Origin: Shimia_B sp039815465
GTDB taxonomy: Bacteria; Pseudomonadota; Alphaproteobacteria; Rhodobacterales; Rhodobacteraceae
Direction of reading: 5' to 3'
Assembly (NCBI GenBank): GCA_039815465.1
Contig: JBCBZG010000003.1
Coordinates: 49,698-113,697, forward strand
DNA: 64,000 nucleotides
Part shown: positions 34,331 to 43,475 of the stretch, one piece after another
Layout: every line of letters starts with the position of its first letter
Position numbering within the stretch: position 1 is the first letter of the stretch
Program-made: the position numbers and the translations under genes
Notes under the pieces: generated by a model
Told to the model about the DNA's origin: nothing
The model's database searches: none
Seen by the model: the letters and a program-made list of their open reading frames with translations, nothing else

Positions 34331-35344
34331 GTGACCGGGTCGCGCGCGCCGATCAATGTGCTCACCGTGTCCTGCGCGTTGGCTGCTGTCATCCTGGCGT
34401 ACCTTATCTTTGCCGTCTGGCCGGACTGGTTGGTGGACGTACTGGGCCGCAAAAAGACCTTTGTGAACACCCTTCTCAACGGGCTTACGCTGGCGGGGCT
34501 CTATTTCCTCGTGGCGTCGGGGTTCACGCTCGTCTTTGGGCTCATGCGCAATGTGAACCTGGCCCATGGGTCGATGTATCTGCTCGGCGCCTATATCGGC
34601 TATGAAGCCGCGGAGGCGACTGGGAACTGGTTTTTTGGCGCGGCCATCGCGTTTTTTGCCATGGCCGCCGTTGGTGCCGCGCTCCAGATCGTCGTCTTCC
34701 GCCGGATGCAGGGCGATGATCTGCGCCAAACGCTGGTGACCATCGGGATCTCTATCGTCGCCGCCGACCTGATGCTGGCGGTCTGGACGGGCACGACATA
34801 CCAATTCAACCCGCCGGAGTGGCTTTTTGGCGCTGTTGAGCTGCCGATCATTTCAGTGATCAGATCAAGCGGCGCGGCGGTGATGATCAAATACCCTGTC
34901 TACCGGCTGGCCGTGCTCGCTGTGGCTGTGGCGGTGGGGATCGCACTCTGGCTCTTTTTGAACCGCACGCGCATCGGGATGATGATCCGCGCAGGCGTCA
35001 ATGATCGGGAGATGTTGGCCGCAAGCGGGTTTAATGTGCAGCTTGTCTTTGCGCTCGTCTTTGCGCTGGGGGCAGGGCTCGCGGGCTTTGCGGGCGTGAT
35101 CGGCGGCACGGCGCTGTCCATCGCCCCGGGCGAAGATGTGCGCTACCTGCTCGCCTCGCTCATCGTTGTGATTGTTGGGGGCATGGGCTCCATCTCTGGC
35201 GCGGCGGTGGGGGCGCTTTTGATCGCCATGGCCGAACAGTTCGGCCTCGCTTATTTCCCGACCTACGGCGTTGTGCTGACATTCGTGATCATGATCATCG
35301 TCCTGGCCGTTCGGCCCCAAGGCCTGATGGGCGGGCGCGCGTGA
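34331..35344 (+). CDS. Branched-chain-type ABC transporter permease, LivH family
   Basis: A 337-residue inner-membrane permease with about 8-9 hydrophobic segments. LivH pattern: NGLTLAGLYFLVASGFTLVFGLMRNVNLAHGS near the start and GLAGFAGVIGGTALSIAPGED later. First structural gene of the import operon. GTG 34331 has AGGG 11 nt upstream; a TTG at 34307 is possible and adds 8 residues. The stop shares its last base with the LivM-type start. The substrate need not be an amino acid: LivHM-type systems also import amides, urea and aromatics. Confidence 0.9.
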   Translation: MTGSRAPINVLTVSCALAAVILAYLIFAVWPDWLVDVLGRKKTFVNTLLNGLTLAGLYFLVASGFTLVFGLMRNVNLAHGSMYLLGAYIGYEAAEATGNWFFGAAIAFFAMAAVGAALQIVVFRRMQGDDLRQTLVTIGISIVAADLMLAVWTGTTYQFNPPEWLFGAVELPIISVIRSSGAAVMIKYPVYRLAVLAVAVAVGIALWLFLNRTRIGMMIRAGVNDREMLAASGFNVQLVFALVFALGAGLAGFAGVIGGTALSIAPGEDVRYLLASLIVVIVGGMGSISGAAVGALLIAMAEQFGLAYFPTYGVVLTFVIMIIVLAVRPQGLMGGRA

Positions 35345-36360
35345 TGGCCGGGCTGCGCCACGTCGCACCGGGCCTGTGGGTCCTTTTGGGGCTGCTCATC
35401 CTCTTTCCAGCGGTGGCCAGCGACTTCTTCGTGCTCCAAATCGGCGCCTATTCGATGATTTTGGGGGTGCTGGCGCTCTCGCTCATGTGGCTTGCGGGCT
35501 ACGGGGGGATGGTGTCGCTGGCGCAGGTCGCCGTGGCCGGGCTCGGCGCGTATATGCTGCCGATCCTTGGCACCAACACCCAGGACGTCATGGGCCTGGG
35601 CTGGCCCTGGTGGCTGACGGTGCTGGCCGCGCTCACGGTGTCGGTGGTGTTTGCGGGCTTCATCGGCGCCGTCGCCGCCCGGACCGAAGGCATTTACACG
35701 CTCATGATCACGCTCGCGTTTTCGGTCGTCGTCTTTTACTTCGCGCGGCAGAATTACACGCTCTTTAATGGCTTCACCGGCTTTGCGGGGATCGACGCGC
35801 CAACGCTTTTGGGCGTCTATATGCGCGATCCGGTGCCGTTCTACTACCTGGTGTTGGCGATCTCGGTGGGGCTCTTTGCGCTGGTGACATACGCGTCGCG
35901 GTCGACCTTTGGGCTCTCGCTCCAGGCTGTGCGCGACAACCCGCGGCGCCTGCGCGCGCTGGGCTACAACGTCACCGCCCACCGGGTGTTTGCCTTTGCA
36001 TTCTCCGGTTTCATCGCCGGGATCGGGGGGATCCTGCTGGTGTGGTTCAACGGCCGCATCGCGCCCAGCTCTATCAGCATCGACATCACAATCGACATCC
36101 TGGTGATCGCCGTCGTGGGCGGGCTGCGGCTGCCCATCGGGCCCTTTATCGGCGCGGTGGCGTTCGTGCTGCTCGACAATTTCGCCATCGACCTGATCAA
36201 CCGCGAACGCTTCAACACGGTCATCGGCATCGTGTTCTTGCTGGTCGTTTACTTCTCGCCAGACGGGCTCTTGGGGCTTTGGGACCAAGCCAAATCCAAG
36301 ACCCGTCTTTCGACAACCCGACGAAAAACGTCGGACACCGCGGCGGAACCCGCCGAATAA
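35344..36360 (+). CDS. Branched-chain-type ABC transporter permease, LivM family
   Basis: A 338-residue permease with about 9 hydrophobic segments. LivM features: LSLMWLAGYGGMVSLAQVAV, GLSLQAVRDNPRRLRALGYN and LDILVIAVVGGLRLPIGPFIG-type loops. It is coupled to LivH by a 1-bp stop/start overlap and followed after 24 bp by the binding-protein gene. It forms the heterodimeric channel with the 34331 product. Confidence 0.92.
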   Translation: MAGLRHVAPGLWVLLGLLILFPAVASDFFVLQIGAYSMILGVLALSLMWLAGYGGMVSLAQVAVAGLGAYMLPILGTNTQDVMGLGWPWWLTVLAALTVSVVFAGFIGAVAARTEGIYTLMITLAFSVVVFYFARQNYTLFNGFTGFAGIDAPTLLGVYMRDPVPFYYLVLAISVGLFALVTYASRSTFGLSLQAVRDNPRRLRALGYNVTAHRVFAFAFSGFIAGIGGILLVWFNGRIAPSSISIDITIDILVIAVVGGLRLPIGPFIGAVAFVLLDNFAIDLINRERFNTVIGIVFLLVVYFSPDGLLGLWDQAKSKTRLSTTRRKTSDTAAEPAE

Positions 36361-36384
36361 TCATCCAATGGGAGGAAACCACAG

Positions 36385-37623
36385 ATGAACTGGAAGTTGA
36401 TGACGACAACCGCGCTGGCGCTCAGCCTCGGTGCCGGAATGACCCAGGCCGACAGCCTGAAAATTGGCGTGCTCGCCACGCTCGAAGGCCCCTTCACCGT
36501 CTTGGGGGAGGACGGCGTGCGCGGCGTTGAACAGGCCGTGGCAGGCATGGGCGGCATGGTCGCAGGCGACGAGATCGAGCTGATCGTGCAATCCACCGAC
36601 ACCACCCCCGACAGCGCCATCCGCGGGGCCCGCAAGCTCATCGAACAGGACGGCGTGCAAGTCATCGTTGGCCCGCTCTCGGGGTCCGAAGGCATCGCCA
36701 TCCGCGACTTTTCCAAAGACTACCCCAACGTGACCTTCCTCAACGGTGTTTCGGGTGCCCAGGACACGACACTGCGGGAATCCTCGGAAAACTTCTTCCG
36801 CTTTAACACCGAAGGCGCGCAGTGGATGGCCGGTCTGGCTGACTACATCTACAACGACAAAGGCTACCGCAGCCTCGCCGTCGTCGCAGAGGACTACTCC
36901 TTCCCCTACACCCAGGTCTTCGGGATGCTGGAGCCATTTTGCCGCCTAGGTGGTGAGGCTGACGTCGAAAACCGCTTCTGGGTGCCCATCGGGAATAAGG
37001 ACTATTCCTCCGTCATCGCGGCCCTGCCGGATGAGGTGGACGCGATCTATGTCGCCTTGGGCGGCGCGGACGCCGTGAACTTCCTGACGCAGTACCAGCA
37101 AGCTGGCGGTGAACTGCCGCTCGTGGGCGGTTCCATCACTGTCGACCAAACCGTGCTCGGGTCCGAAGGTCGCGTTCGCGACGCGGTCATCGGCACGCCG
37201 TCGGCCGGCCCGATCTCCGACAGCTATGACGGGGAAGCGTGGCTCGAGTTCGTCGCCGACTACAAAGCGATGCACGACGATGGCTTCCCATCGCCGTCGC
37301 TCTTTGCCCATGGCTACTACGTCAACACACTCGCGCTCCTCACCGGGCTCGATGCGGTCGGCGGCGATCTCAGCGATGGTGGGGCGGCGCTGCGTGCAAC
37401 GCTGTCGTCGCTAGAGCTTGAAACGCCCACAGGCACTGTGACGCTCGATGAGCGCCGTCAGGCCATCGCCGACATCTTTGTGACCGAGGTCGCGGTGGGC
37501 CCCGATGGCAATCTGATCAACCAGACTGTCAGCGTGACCGAAGGCGTGAGCCAGACACTCGGCCAGGATTACGAGTCGTTCCTGGAATACGGCGTGGTGT
37601 CTCGCGAAAACCCACCCTGTTGA
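36385..37623 (+). CDS. ABC transporter substrate-binding protein, LivJ/amide-binding type
   Basis: A 412-residue periplasmic type I binding protein. Signal peptide MNWKLMTTTALALSLGAGMTQA; the mature part begins DSLKIGVLATLEGPFTVLGEDG. The middle reads VQVIVGPLSGSEGIAIRDF, the usual ligand-pocket strand. GGGAGGAAA precedes the ATG. Two Cys (EPFCRLGG and the C-terminal NPPC) may form a disulphide. Ligand unknown; the neighbouring enzymes suggest a carbon compound outside standard amino acids. Confidence 0.92.
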   Translation: MNWKLMTTTALALSLGAGMTQADSLKIGVLATLEGPFTVLGEDGVRGVEQAVAGMGGMVAGDEIELIVQSTDTTPDSAIRGARKLIEQDGVQVIVGPLSGSEGIAIRDFSKDYPNVTFLNGVSGAQDTTLRESSENFFRFNTEGAQWMAGLADYIYNDKGYRSLAVVAEDYSFPYTQVFGMLEPFCRLGGEADVENRFWVPIGNKDYSSVIAALPDEVDAIYVALGGADAVNFLTQYQQAGGELPLVGGSITVDQTVLGSEGRVRDAVIGTPSAGPISDSYDGEAWLEFVADYKAMHDDGFPSPSLFAHGYYVNTLALLTGLDAVGGDLSDGGAALRATLSSLELETPTGTVTLDERRQAIADIFVTEVAVGPDGNLINQTVSVTEGVSQTLGQDYESFLEYGVVSRENPPC

Positions 37624-37630
37624 TCGGCTG

Positions 37631-38413
37631 ATGGACCGCACCGACGCACTATCCCGGCTTCAGGCCTCAGGGCAATTCGCCCTGGAGCTTGAGGCGGTCT
37701 CCAAACATTTTGGGGCGCTCGTGGCGCTGGCAGATATCAATCTGGCAGTGCGCGCGGGGGAACGGCGTGCGGTCCTGGGTTCGAACGGCGCGGGCAAAAC
37801 CACGCTCTTTAATGCGATCACCGGGGACTTTCCGACAACCACAGGCCGCGTGCGGTTCTTTGGCGAGGATATCACCGATATGCCCGCACATCACAGGATC
37901 CGGCGCGGCCTGCGCCGGACCTATCAAATCTCGCAGCTCTTTGGGCAATTGAGCGTGCGCGACAACGTCTTTTTGGCCTGCCGCGGCGTAGCTTCTGGCC
38001 GGTTTTCGCTCCGGCGGCCCAAGCCGTCCGATCCGCGGCTTGAACAGGCGGAAACCCTGGTGGAGGCTGTGCATCTGACCGATGTCGCCGACACGCTGGT
38101 GTCGGAGCTGTCCTACGGCCAGCAGCGCCAGTTGGAAATCGCCATGGCGCTTGCAGGCGCGCCGCGCTTTGTGCTGTTTGACGAACCGGCCGCGGGGCTT
38201 AGCCCGACGGAACGCACAGAGCTCATCGAAATTCTCGGCGCGCTGCCCGCGCATATGGGCTTTATCATCATCGAGCACGACATGGACGTCGCGCTACGCG
38301 TGGCGGAGGCCGTCACCATGATGCACAATGGCCGCGTCTTTGCCGAAGGCACCCCGGAGGAGATCGAAAGCGATCCCGCCGTCCAAGAGCTCTATCTGGG
38401 GAGCGGTCACTGA
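37631..38413 (+). CDS. Branched-chain-type ABC transporter ATPase, LivG family
   Basis: A 260-residue ABC ATPase: Walker A GSNGAGKTTLFN, signature SYGQQRQLEIAMAL, Walker B FVLFDEPAAGLSP and the LivG-type insert after the Q-loop (TYQISQLFGQLSVRDN). It pairs with the LivF-like half of the next gene. The stop TGA shares its last base with the next ATG at 38413. Confidence 0.94.
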   Translation: MDRTDALSRLQASGQFALELEAVSKHFGALVALADINLAVRAGERRAVLGSNGAGKTTLFNAITGDFPTTTGRVRFFGEDITDMPAHHRIRRGLRRTYQISQLFGQLSVRDNVFLACRGVASGRFSLRRPKPSDPRLEQAETLVEAVHLTDVADTLVSELSYGQQRQLEIAMALAGAPRFVLFDEPAAGLSPTERTELIEILGALPAHMGFIIIEHDMDVALRVAEAVTMMHNGRVFAEGTPEEIESDPAVQELYLGSGH

Positions 38414-40596
38414 TGGCGCGCGGCACCAAACACGCGCTCGCGATCCGCGACTTGCACGTCTACTACGGCGCCTCCCACGCGCTGCAAGGCGTCAACATCA
38501 CCCTGACGGAGGGCGTGCACGCCGTGCTGGGCCGCAACGGCATGGGTAAGACCACGCTGTGCAACGCGATCATGGGCATGAAGGAGGTCTCCGCCGGGTC
38601 GATCAAATTCGACGGCAAGGAGCTGACCGCCCTGCCATCCTACAAAATCGCCTCCATGGGGGTGGGCTACACGCCCCAGGGGCGGCGGCTCTGGCCGGAT
38701 TTGACGGTCCATGACCACCTTAGGCTCTGCCAACGCAAGGGCAGCGCATGGACGGTGGACCGCGTCTATGCGCAGTTCCCGCGCCTCGCCGAACGGCGGC
38801 GCAATGGCGGCGCGCAGCTGTCGGGGGGGGAGCAGCAGATGCTCGCGATCTCCCGCGCGCTTTTGTCGGATCCGGAGCTCTTGATCCTCGACGAACCGAC
38901 GGAGGGGCTCGCGCCCGTCATCGTCGACCAAGTGATCGAGCTGTTGAAAACCCTGGGCGACGAGGGCGGCTGCGCGATCCTTTTGGTGGAACAGAACATC
39001 AAAGTCGCCACCGAAGTGGCCGAAGATATCGCGATCATGGTCAACGGGCGCATCTCCAACGTGCTGCCCGCGGCGCAACTCGCGGGCGACAGGGCGCTGC
39101 AACAGCAGCTCCTGGGCGTGGGCCGCGTCGATGACAATGCCCCCATCGACATCCCCACCTATGTACCACCCGCCGCAAGCCCCGAGACGAGCGCCGCGAC
39201 CGAGCCTGGCGATCCCGCCCGCGACCTGGCCGTGCGTACCGCGCGCAACGCGGGCTGGGCCTATGTCGCGCCCGACCGGTGGAGCGGCGATCACTGGAAA
39301 GACAACCGTGTGGCCGGGCAGGTCAAGCCGCTCGTGGCGGTGGCCGACCTGCCGCGCAGTGACCAGGGCGGTGCCGTGATCGTGGCTGGGACCTACGACA
39401 CCAAGGCGCAGGAACTGGGATATTTGCGCGACATCATTCGGGGCCAGGGCGTGACGGTGCGCACGCTGGATTTGTCCACATCGGGCAAGCCATCGGCGGC
39501 CGACATCCCGCCCCATATCGTTGCAGCCTACCACCCCCGTGGGGCCAGCGCCGTGTTCACCGGCGACCGCGGCAGCGCGGTTGCGGCGATGGCGGTGGCG
39601 TTTGAGCGCTGGGTGACCAAGCAGGACAAGCTGGGCGGGATCATATCCGCCGCAGGCTCCGGAGGCACAGCGCTGGCGACACCCGCGATGCGCGCGCTGC
39701 CCATTGGCGTGCCAAAGGTCATGGTGTCCACGGTCGCATCGGGCGATGTGGCGCCCTATGTTGGACCGTCCGACATGGTGATGATGTATTCGGTAACAGA
39801 CTTCGCGGGCCTCAACAGCATCTCCCGCCAGGTTCTGGGGAACGCGGCCTCGGCCATGGCGGGGATGGCCAAGGCTGTGCACCCAACCGCACAGGGCCAC
39901 GAGGCGCCGCTCCTGGGGTTGACCATGTTTGGCGTCACGACGCCTGCGGTGACGCAGGTGATCAAAGGCCTGGGCGACGCGTGGGAGCCGCTGGTCTTCC
40001 ACGCCACAGGCACCGGCGGGCGGTCGATGGAAAAGCTGGCCGACAATGGCCTGATTTCAGCAGCCATGGACCTGACCACGACCGAGGTGGCCGACCTGAT
40101 CGTGGGCGGTGTGTTCAGCGCGACCGAGGACCGCTTCGACGCGTTCATCCGGTCAAAAATCCCCTGGGTGGGGTCCGTCGGGGCGACCGATATGGTCAAC
40201 TTTGGCGAGCCCCACACGGTGCCAGAGAAATACGCCCACAGGAACATCTACTATCACAACCCGCAGGTGACGTTGCTGCGCACCTCGCCCGAGGAAAACG
40301 TGCGCATCGGGCAGTTCATGGTGGACAAAATGAACCGGATGGAGGGGCCAGTGCGCTTCCTGATCCCCGAGGGCGGCGTGTCGGCCATCGATTGCCCGGG
40401 CGGTGCCTACGAAGACCTCGAAGCGCGTGAGGCGCTGTATTCCACCATCACGGCGGGTGTGCAGGAAACGGCCAACCGCCGCGTGATCCGCGTCCCGTGC
40501 CATATCAATGACCCCGCATTCGCAGAGGTCGCCGTTGCGGCGCTGCGTGACATTACCCCCAACATAAAACCGGAGACGTCCAGTGCCGCGATTTGA
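38413..40596 (+). CDS. LivF-type ABC ATPase fused to a Tm-1-like (UPF0261) domain
   Basis: A 727-residue fusion. Residues about 1-240 are a complete LivF ATPase (Walker A GRNGMGKTTLCN, signature LSGGEQQMLAISRAL, Walker B LLILDEPTEGL). A linker of about 75 residues with AGWAYVAPDRWSGDHWKDNR follows. Residues about 316-720 are a full UPF0261/Tm-1-like domain (AGTYDTKAQELGYLRD, SAAGSGGTALATPAMRALP, FHATGTGGRSMEKLAD). In tomato Tm-1 the same domain precedes a TIM-barrel and blocks a tobamovirus replicase; in bacteria its job is unknown. The TIM-barrel partner follows directly at 40583 with a 14-bp overlap. The fusion ties the unknown domain physically to an importer. Confidence 0.9.
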   Translation: MARGTKHALAIRDLHVYYGASHALQGVNITLTEGVHAVLGRNGMGKTTLCNAIMGMKEVSAGSIKFDGKELTALPSYKIASMGVGYTPQGRRLWPDLTVHDHLRLCQRKGSAWTVDRVYAQFPRLAERRRNGGAQLSGGEQQMLAISRALLSDPELLILDEPTEGLAPVIVDQVIELLKTLGDEGGCAILLVEQNIKVATEVAEDIAIMVNGRISNVLPAAQLAGDRALQQQLLGVGRVDDNAPIDIPTYVPPAASPETSAATEPGDPARDLAVRTARNAGWAYVAPDRWSGDHWKDNRVAGQVKPLVAVADLPRSDQGGAVIVAGTYDTKAQELGYLRDIIRGQGVTVRTLDLSTSGKPSAADIPPHIVAAYHPRGASAVFTGDRGSAVAAMAVAFERWVTKQDKLGGIISAAGSGGTALATPAMRALPIGVPKVMVSTVASGDVAPYVGPSDMVMMYSVTDFAGLNSISRQVLGNAASAMAGMAKAVHPTAQGHEAPLLGLTMFGVTTPAVTQVIKGLGDAWEPLVFHATGTGGRSMEKLADNGLISAAMDLTTTEVADLIVGGVFSATEDRFDAFIRSKIPWVGSVGATDMVNFGEPHTVPEKYAHRNIYYHNPQVTLLRTSPEENVRIGQFMVDKMNRMEGPVRFLIPEGGVSAIDCPGGAYEDLEAREALYSTITAGVQETANRRVIRVPCHINDPAFAEVAVAALRDITPNIKPETSSAAI

Positions 40597-41416
40597 CCGT
40601 TCAACGCTTTTGAGCAAATTCCACAAGATGCGCGATGCAGGCGAGCCGATCATCGGCGGCGGGGCGGGCACTGGGCTTTCTGCGAAATGTGAGGAGGCGG
40701 GCGGCATCGACCTCATCGTGATCTACAACTCCGGGCGTTACCGCATGGCCGGGCGCGGGTCGCTCTCGGGGCTTTTGGCCTATGGCAACGCCAATGAAAT
40801 CGTGATGGACATGGCCTCCGAAGTGATCCCCATGGCGCCGAACACGCCCGTTCTTGCGGGGGTGAACGGGACCGACCCGTTTGCCAATTTCGACGTCCTG
40901 CTCGACGACATGGCGCGCGTGGGCTTTTCGGGCGTGCAGAACTTTCCGACCGTGGGTCTCATCGACGGGAATTTCCGCAAAAACCTCGAAGAAACGGGGA
41001 TGTCCTACGCGCAAGAGGTCGACGTGATCCGCATGGCCCACGAAAAGGACATGCTCACCACCCCCTACGTCTTTGGTGAGGAGGACGCCGCCGCCATGGC
41101 CGAGGCGGGCGCAGACATCATCGTGTGCCACCTGGGCTTGACCACCGGCGGCTCAATCGGGGCCGAGACGTCAATCACACTCGAAGACACGCCCGCGCTC
41201 GTCGACAGCTGGGCGCAGGCGGCGTTGGAGGTCAACCCTGACGCTATCGTGCTCGTCCATGGCGGCCAGGTCGCCATGCCGCCGGACGCCGAATTCGTCC
41301 TCAAAAACACCAAACACTGCCACGGATTCTACGGCGCCTCCTCCATGGAGCGTTTGCCGACCGAAGTGGCGCTCACCGATCAAACGCGCCTGTTCAAGGC
41401 GATAAAGGGAAGCTGA
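40583..41416 (+). CDS. Phosphoenolpyruvate-hydrolase-like TIM-barrel protein (Tm-1 partner)
   Basis: A 277-residue TIM-barrel. Family landmarks: GGGAGTGLSAKCEEAGGIDL, VIYNSGRYRMAGRGS, VQNFPTVGLIDGNFR and IVLVHGGQVAMPPDAE. It corresponds to the C-terminal domain of plant Tm-1 and to bacterial proteins annotated as phosphoenolpyruvate hydrolase, an activity poorly established for the family. GTG 40583 lies 14 bp inside the preceding gene, so the two are translationally coupled. Two further barrels of the same family are in the locus (31837, 33528). Confidence 0.85.
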   Translation: MPRFDRSTLLSKFHKMRDAGEPIIGGGAGTGLSAKCEEAGGIDLIVIYNSGRYRMAGRGSLSGLLAYGNANEIVMDMASEVIPMAPNTPVLAGVNGTDPFANFDVLLDDMARVGFSGVQNFPTVGLIDGNFRKNLEETGMSYAQEVDVIRMAHEKDMLTTPYVFGEEDAAAMAEAGADIIVCHLGLTTGGSIGAETSITLEDTPALVDSWAQAALEVNPDAIVLVHGGQVAMPPDAEFVLKNTKHCHGFYGASSMERLPTEVALTDQTRLFKAIKGS

Positions 41417-41419
41417 CCC

Positions 41420-43039
41420 ATGACAGGAACGCTCATCACTGCCCTGATCCTCCTCTTGGTCGCGATTGTGATCGTGGTTTGGCTGTTCAACTGGCTCTAC
41501 TACCGTTCCACCAGCGACCGCGCCTTTGTGCGCACGGGGCTTGGGGGCGAAAAGGTTGTGATATCCGGCGGGGCGTTCGTGCTGCCCATCATTCACGAGG
41601 TCACGCCGGTCTATTTCAGCCTCTCCCGGCTCGAGGTCAGCGCGGAAAAAGACCATGCCCTCATCACCCGCGACCGCGTGCGCATGGACGCCCGGGCAGA
41701 ATTCTTTCTGCGCGTGGCGCAGGACGAGTCATCGGTGTCGATGGCCGCAACGACCCTGGGCAACATCATCAGCGACCCCACCCAGCTTTCCGCGTTCTTT
41801 GAGGGGGAGTTTTTGGGCGCCATGCGCAGCGTCGCCGCGCAGATGACGATGGAAGACATCCACGACAACCGCGCCGCTTTCGTCGATCAAGTGACCGCCC
41901 TCGCGGGGGCGGCACTCGCCAAAAACGGGCTTGAACTCCGCTCCGTCGCGATCCGTCAACTCGATCAAACGAGCTTGGAGCATTTCAATCCCGCCAACCG
42001 CTTTGACGCGGAGGGCCTGACAACGCTGATCCGCATCGTTGAGGACCGCCGCAAACTGCGCAACGAGATCGAACAGCAGGCCGTCGTGTCCATCCGCGAA
42101 CGCAACCTGGAGGCGGAGCGGGAGACGCTTGCGCTGGACCGCGAAAGCGAGCTCGCGCGCCTGATGCAAGAACAAGAGATCGAGCTGCGCCGCGCCGAAC
42201 AGACCGCGCTCATCGCCGAAACCCGCGCCAAACAGGAGGCCGCCGCCGAACAGGCCCGCATCGCCGCCGAAAAAGGCACCCAAGCCGACAAGATCGCCAT
42301 GCGCCGCGACATCGACGAGGCCGAGCTGAAAGCGCGCGAGGAAACCGAACGCGCCCGCATCGAGGCGGAGAGAAAGACCGACAAGATCCGCGTGGAGCGG
42401 GAGGAGACGCTGCGAAAGCTCGAAATCGCGCGCGAACAGACCGTCGAAATGCTGGAGCTTGAGGCCAAGATCACTGTGCTCGAAAAAGCCGCCGACGAGG
42501 CCAAGGTGCGCATCGACGTGGGCGACCAACTCGCCAAGGCCGTGCAATCGGAAGAGGCCGTGAAAACCAGCCGCGAGGTCGAAGGCGCCACCCGCGACGC
42601 GCAGGTCGCCCGTATCATGGCCGAAAAAGACAGCGAAACCCAACGCCTGCTCGCCACCGTCAGCGCCGAGGCCGACCGCCTTAGAAACGAGGCCGACAAC
42701 CTGCTGTCCGAAGACGCCCGCGCGGGCCGATTGCGCGCGCAGCTCATCGAGCGGCTCGAGGCCATCGTGCGCGAGACCGTCAAACCCATGGACAAGATCG
42801 ACAGCATCAAGGTCGTCCATCTCGGTGGCTCAGGGCTCGGCGATGGGGGTGGGGACCGCTCGCCCACCGACGAGGTCATGGACAGCGTCCTGCGCTACCG
42901 CGTGCAAGCCCCCATGATCGAAGAGCTTCTCAAGGATGTGGGCGTCGATGGCTCAAGCCTGACGCGCTCGGGCGACATCTTCCGCGCGGCCAAGGACGCC
43001 AAGTCGCTGCAACCGCCTTCGGACAAAAAGGATGGCTGA
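41420..43039 (+). CDS. Flotillin/SPFH-family membrane protein
   Basis: A 539-residue protein: one N-terminal membrane segment (about residues 5-28), an SPFH/PHB domain (about 35-220, VVISGGAFVLPIIHEVTPVYFSL in the first strands), then a charged coiled coil of Glu/Ala/Arg heptads (about 220-430). The C-terminal part is Gly/Asp-containing and carries DSVLRYRVQAPMIEELLKDVG. It resembles YqiK-type flotillins, which organise membrane microdomains. It starts 3 bp after the TIM-barrel stop, so it belongs to the import operon, an unusual partner for an ABC importer. Confidence 0.88.
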   Translation: MTGTLITALILLLVAIVIVVWLFNWLYYRSTSDRAFVRTGLGGEKVVISGGAFVLPIIHEVTPVYFSLSRLEVSAEKDHALITRDRVRMDARAEFFLRVAQDESSVSMAATTLGNIISDPTQLSAFFEGEFLGAMRSVAAQMTMEDIHDNRAAFVDQVTALAGAALAKNGLELRSVAIRQLDQTSLEHFNPANRFDAEGLTTLIRIVEDRRKLRNEIEQQAVVSIRERNLEAERETLALDRESELARLMQEQEIELRRAEQTALIAETRAKQEAAAEQARIAAEKGTQADKIAMRRDIDEAELKAREETERARIEAERKTDKIRVEREETLRKLEIAREQTVEMLELEAKITVLEKAADEAKVRIDVGDQLAKAVQSEEAVKTSREVEGATRDAQVARIMAEKDSETQRLLATVSAEADRLRNEADNLLSEDARAGRLRAQLIERLEAIVRETVKPMDKIDSIKVVHLGGSGLGDGGGDRSPTDEVMDSVLRYRVQAPMIEELLKDVGVDGSSLTRSGDIFRAAKDAKSLQPPSDKKDG

Positions 43040-43475
43040 GCTTTACCGCTCAGACGTGATCCCGGCGACCGCCACCCGCGTGTGGTCTGTGGTGCGCGAC
43101 TTCAATGCGCTGCCACTCTGGACCCCTTTTGTCGCGTCGAGCCGGATCGAAGGCGGCATGCCCGCCGACCGCGTGGGCTGCGTGCGCAACTTTCGCCTGC
43201 GCGACGGCGGTGTGATCCGTGAAAAGCTCCTGATGCTCGACGACCACGCCCACGCTTGCACCTACGCGATCCTCGAGGCGCCCATGCCTGTAACGAATTA
43301 TGTGGCCACGCTGCGCCTGAGCCCCGTGGCCCGCGACGGTGCCTGTTTTGCCGAATGGACGGCGGAGTTCGACTGCGCCGCAGCCGACGAACCCGCGCTC
43401 TTGCGCCAAATCGGGGACGGGGTCTTTGCCACAGCGCTCACCCATCTGCGCCAACGGTTCGGGGGACGCGCATGA
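43032..43475 (+). CDS. SRPBCC (START/Bet v1-like) ligand-binding protein, first copy
   Basis: A 147-residue helix-grip domain. It starts with ELYRSDVIPATATRVWSVVRDFNALPLW, the normal SRPBCC N-terminus. Members bind hydrophobic ligands in a deep pocket; some are cyclases or dehydratases. It overlaps the flotillin stop by 8 bp and the next paralogue by 4 bp, so it is the penultimate gene of the operon. Confidence 0.82.
   Translation: MAELYRSDVIPATATRVWSVVRDFNALPLWTPFVASSRIEGGMPADRVGCVRNFRLRDGGVIREKLLMLDDHAHACTYAILEAPMPVTNYVATLRLSPVARDGACFAEWTAEFDCAAADEPALLRQIGDGVFATALTHLRQRFGGRA

Noticed and set aside
38407..40002. Long reverse-strand open frame of 531 codons
   Set aside because: It lies wholly opposite the LivF-Tm-1 gene and is His/Arg/Gly-rich with no family features, a shadow of GC-rich coding sequence.
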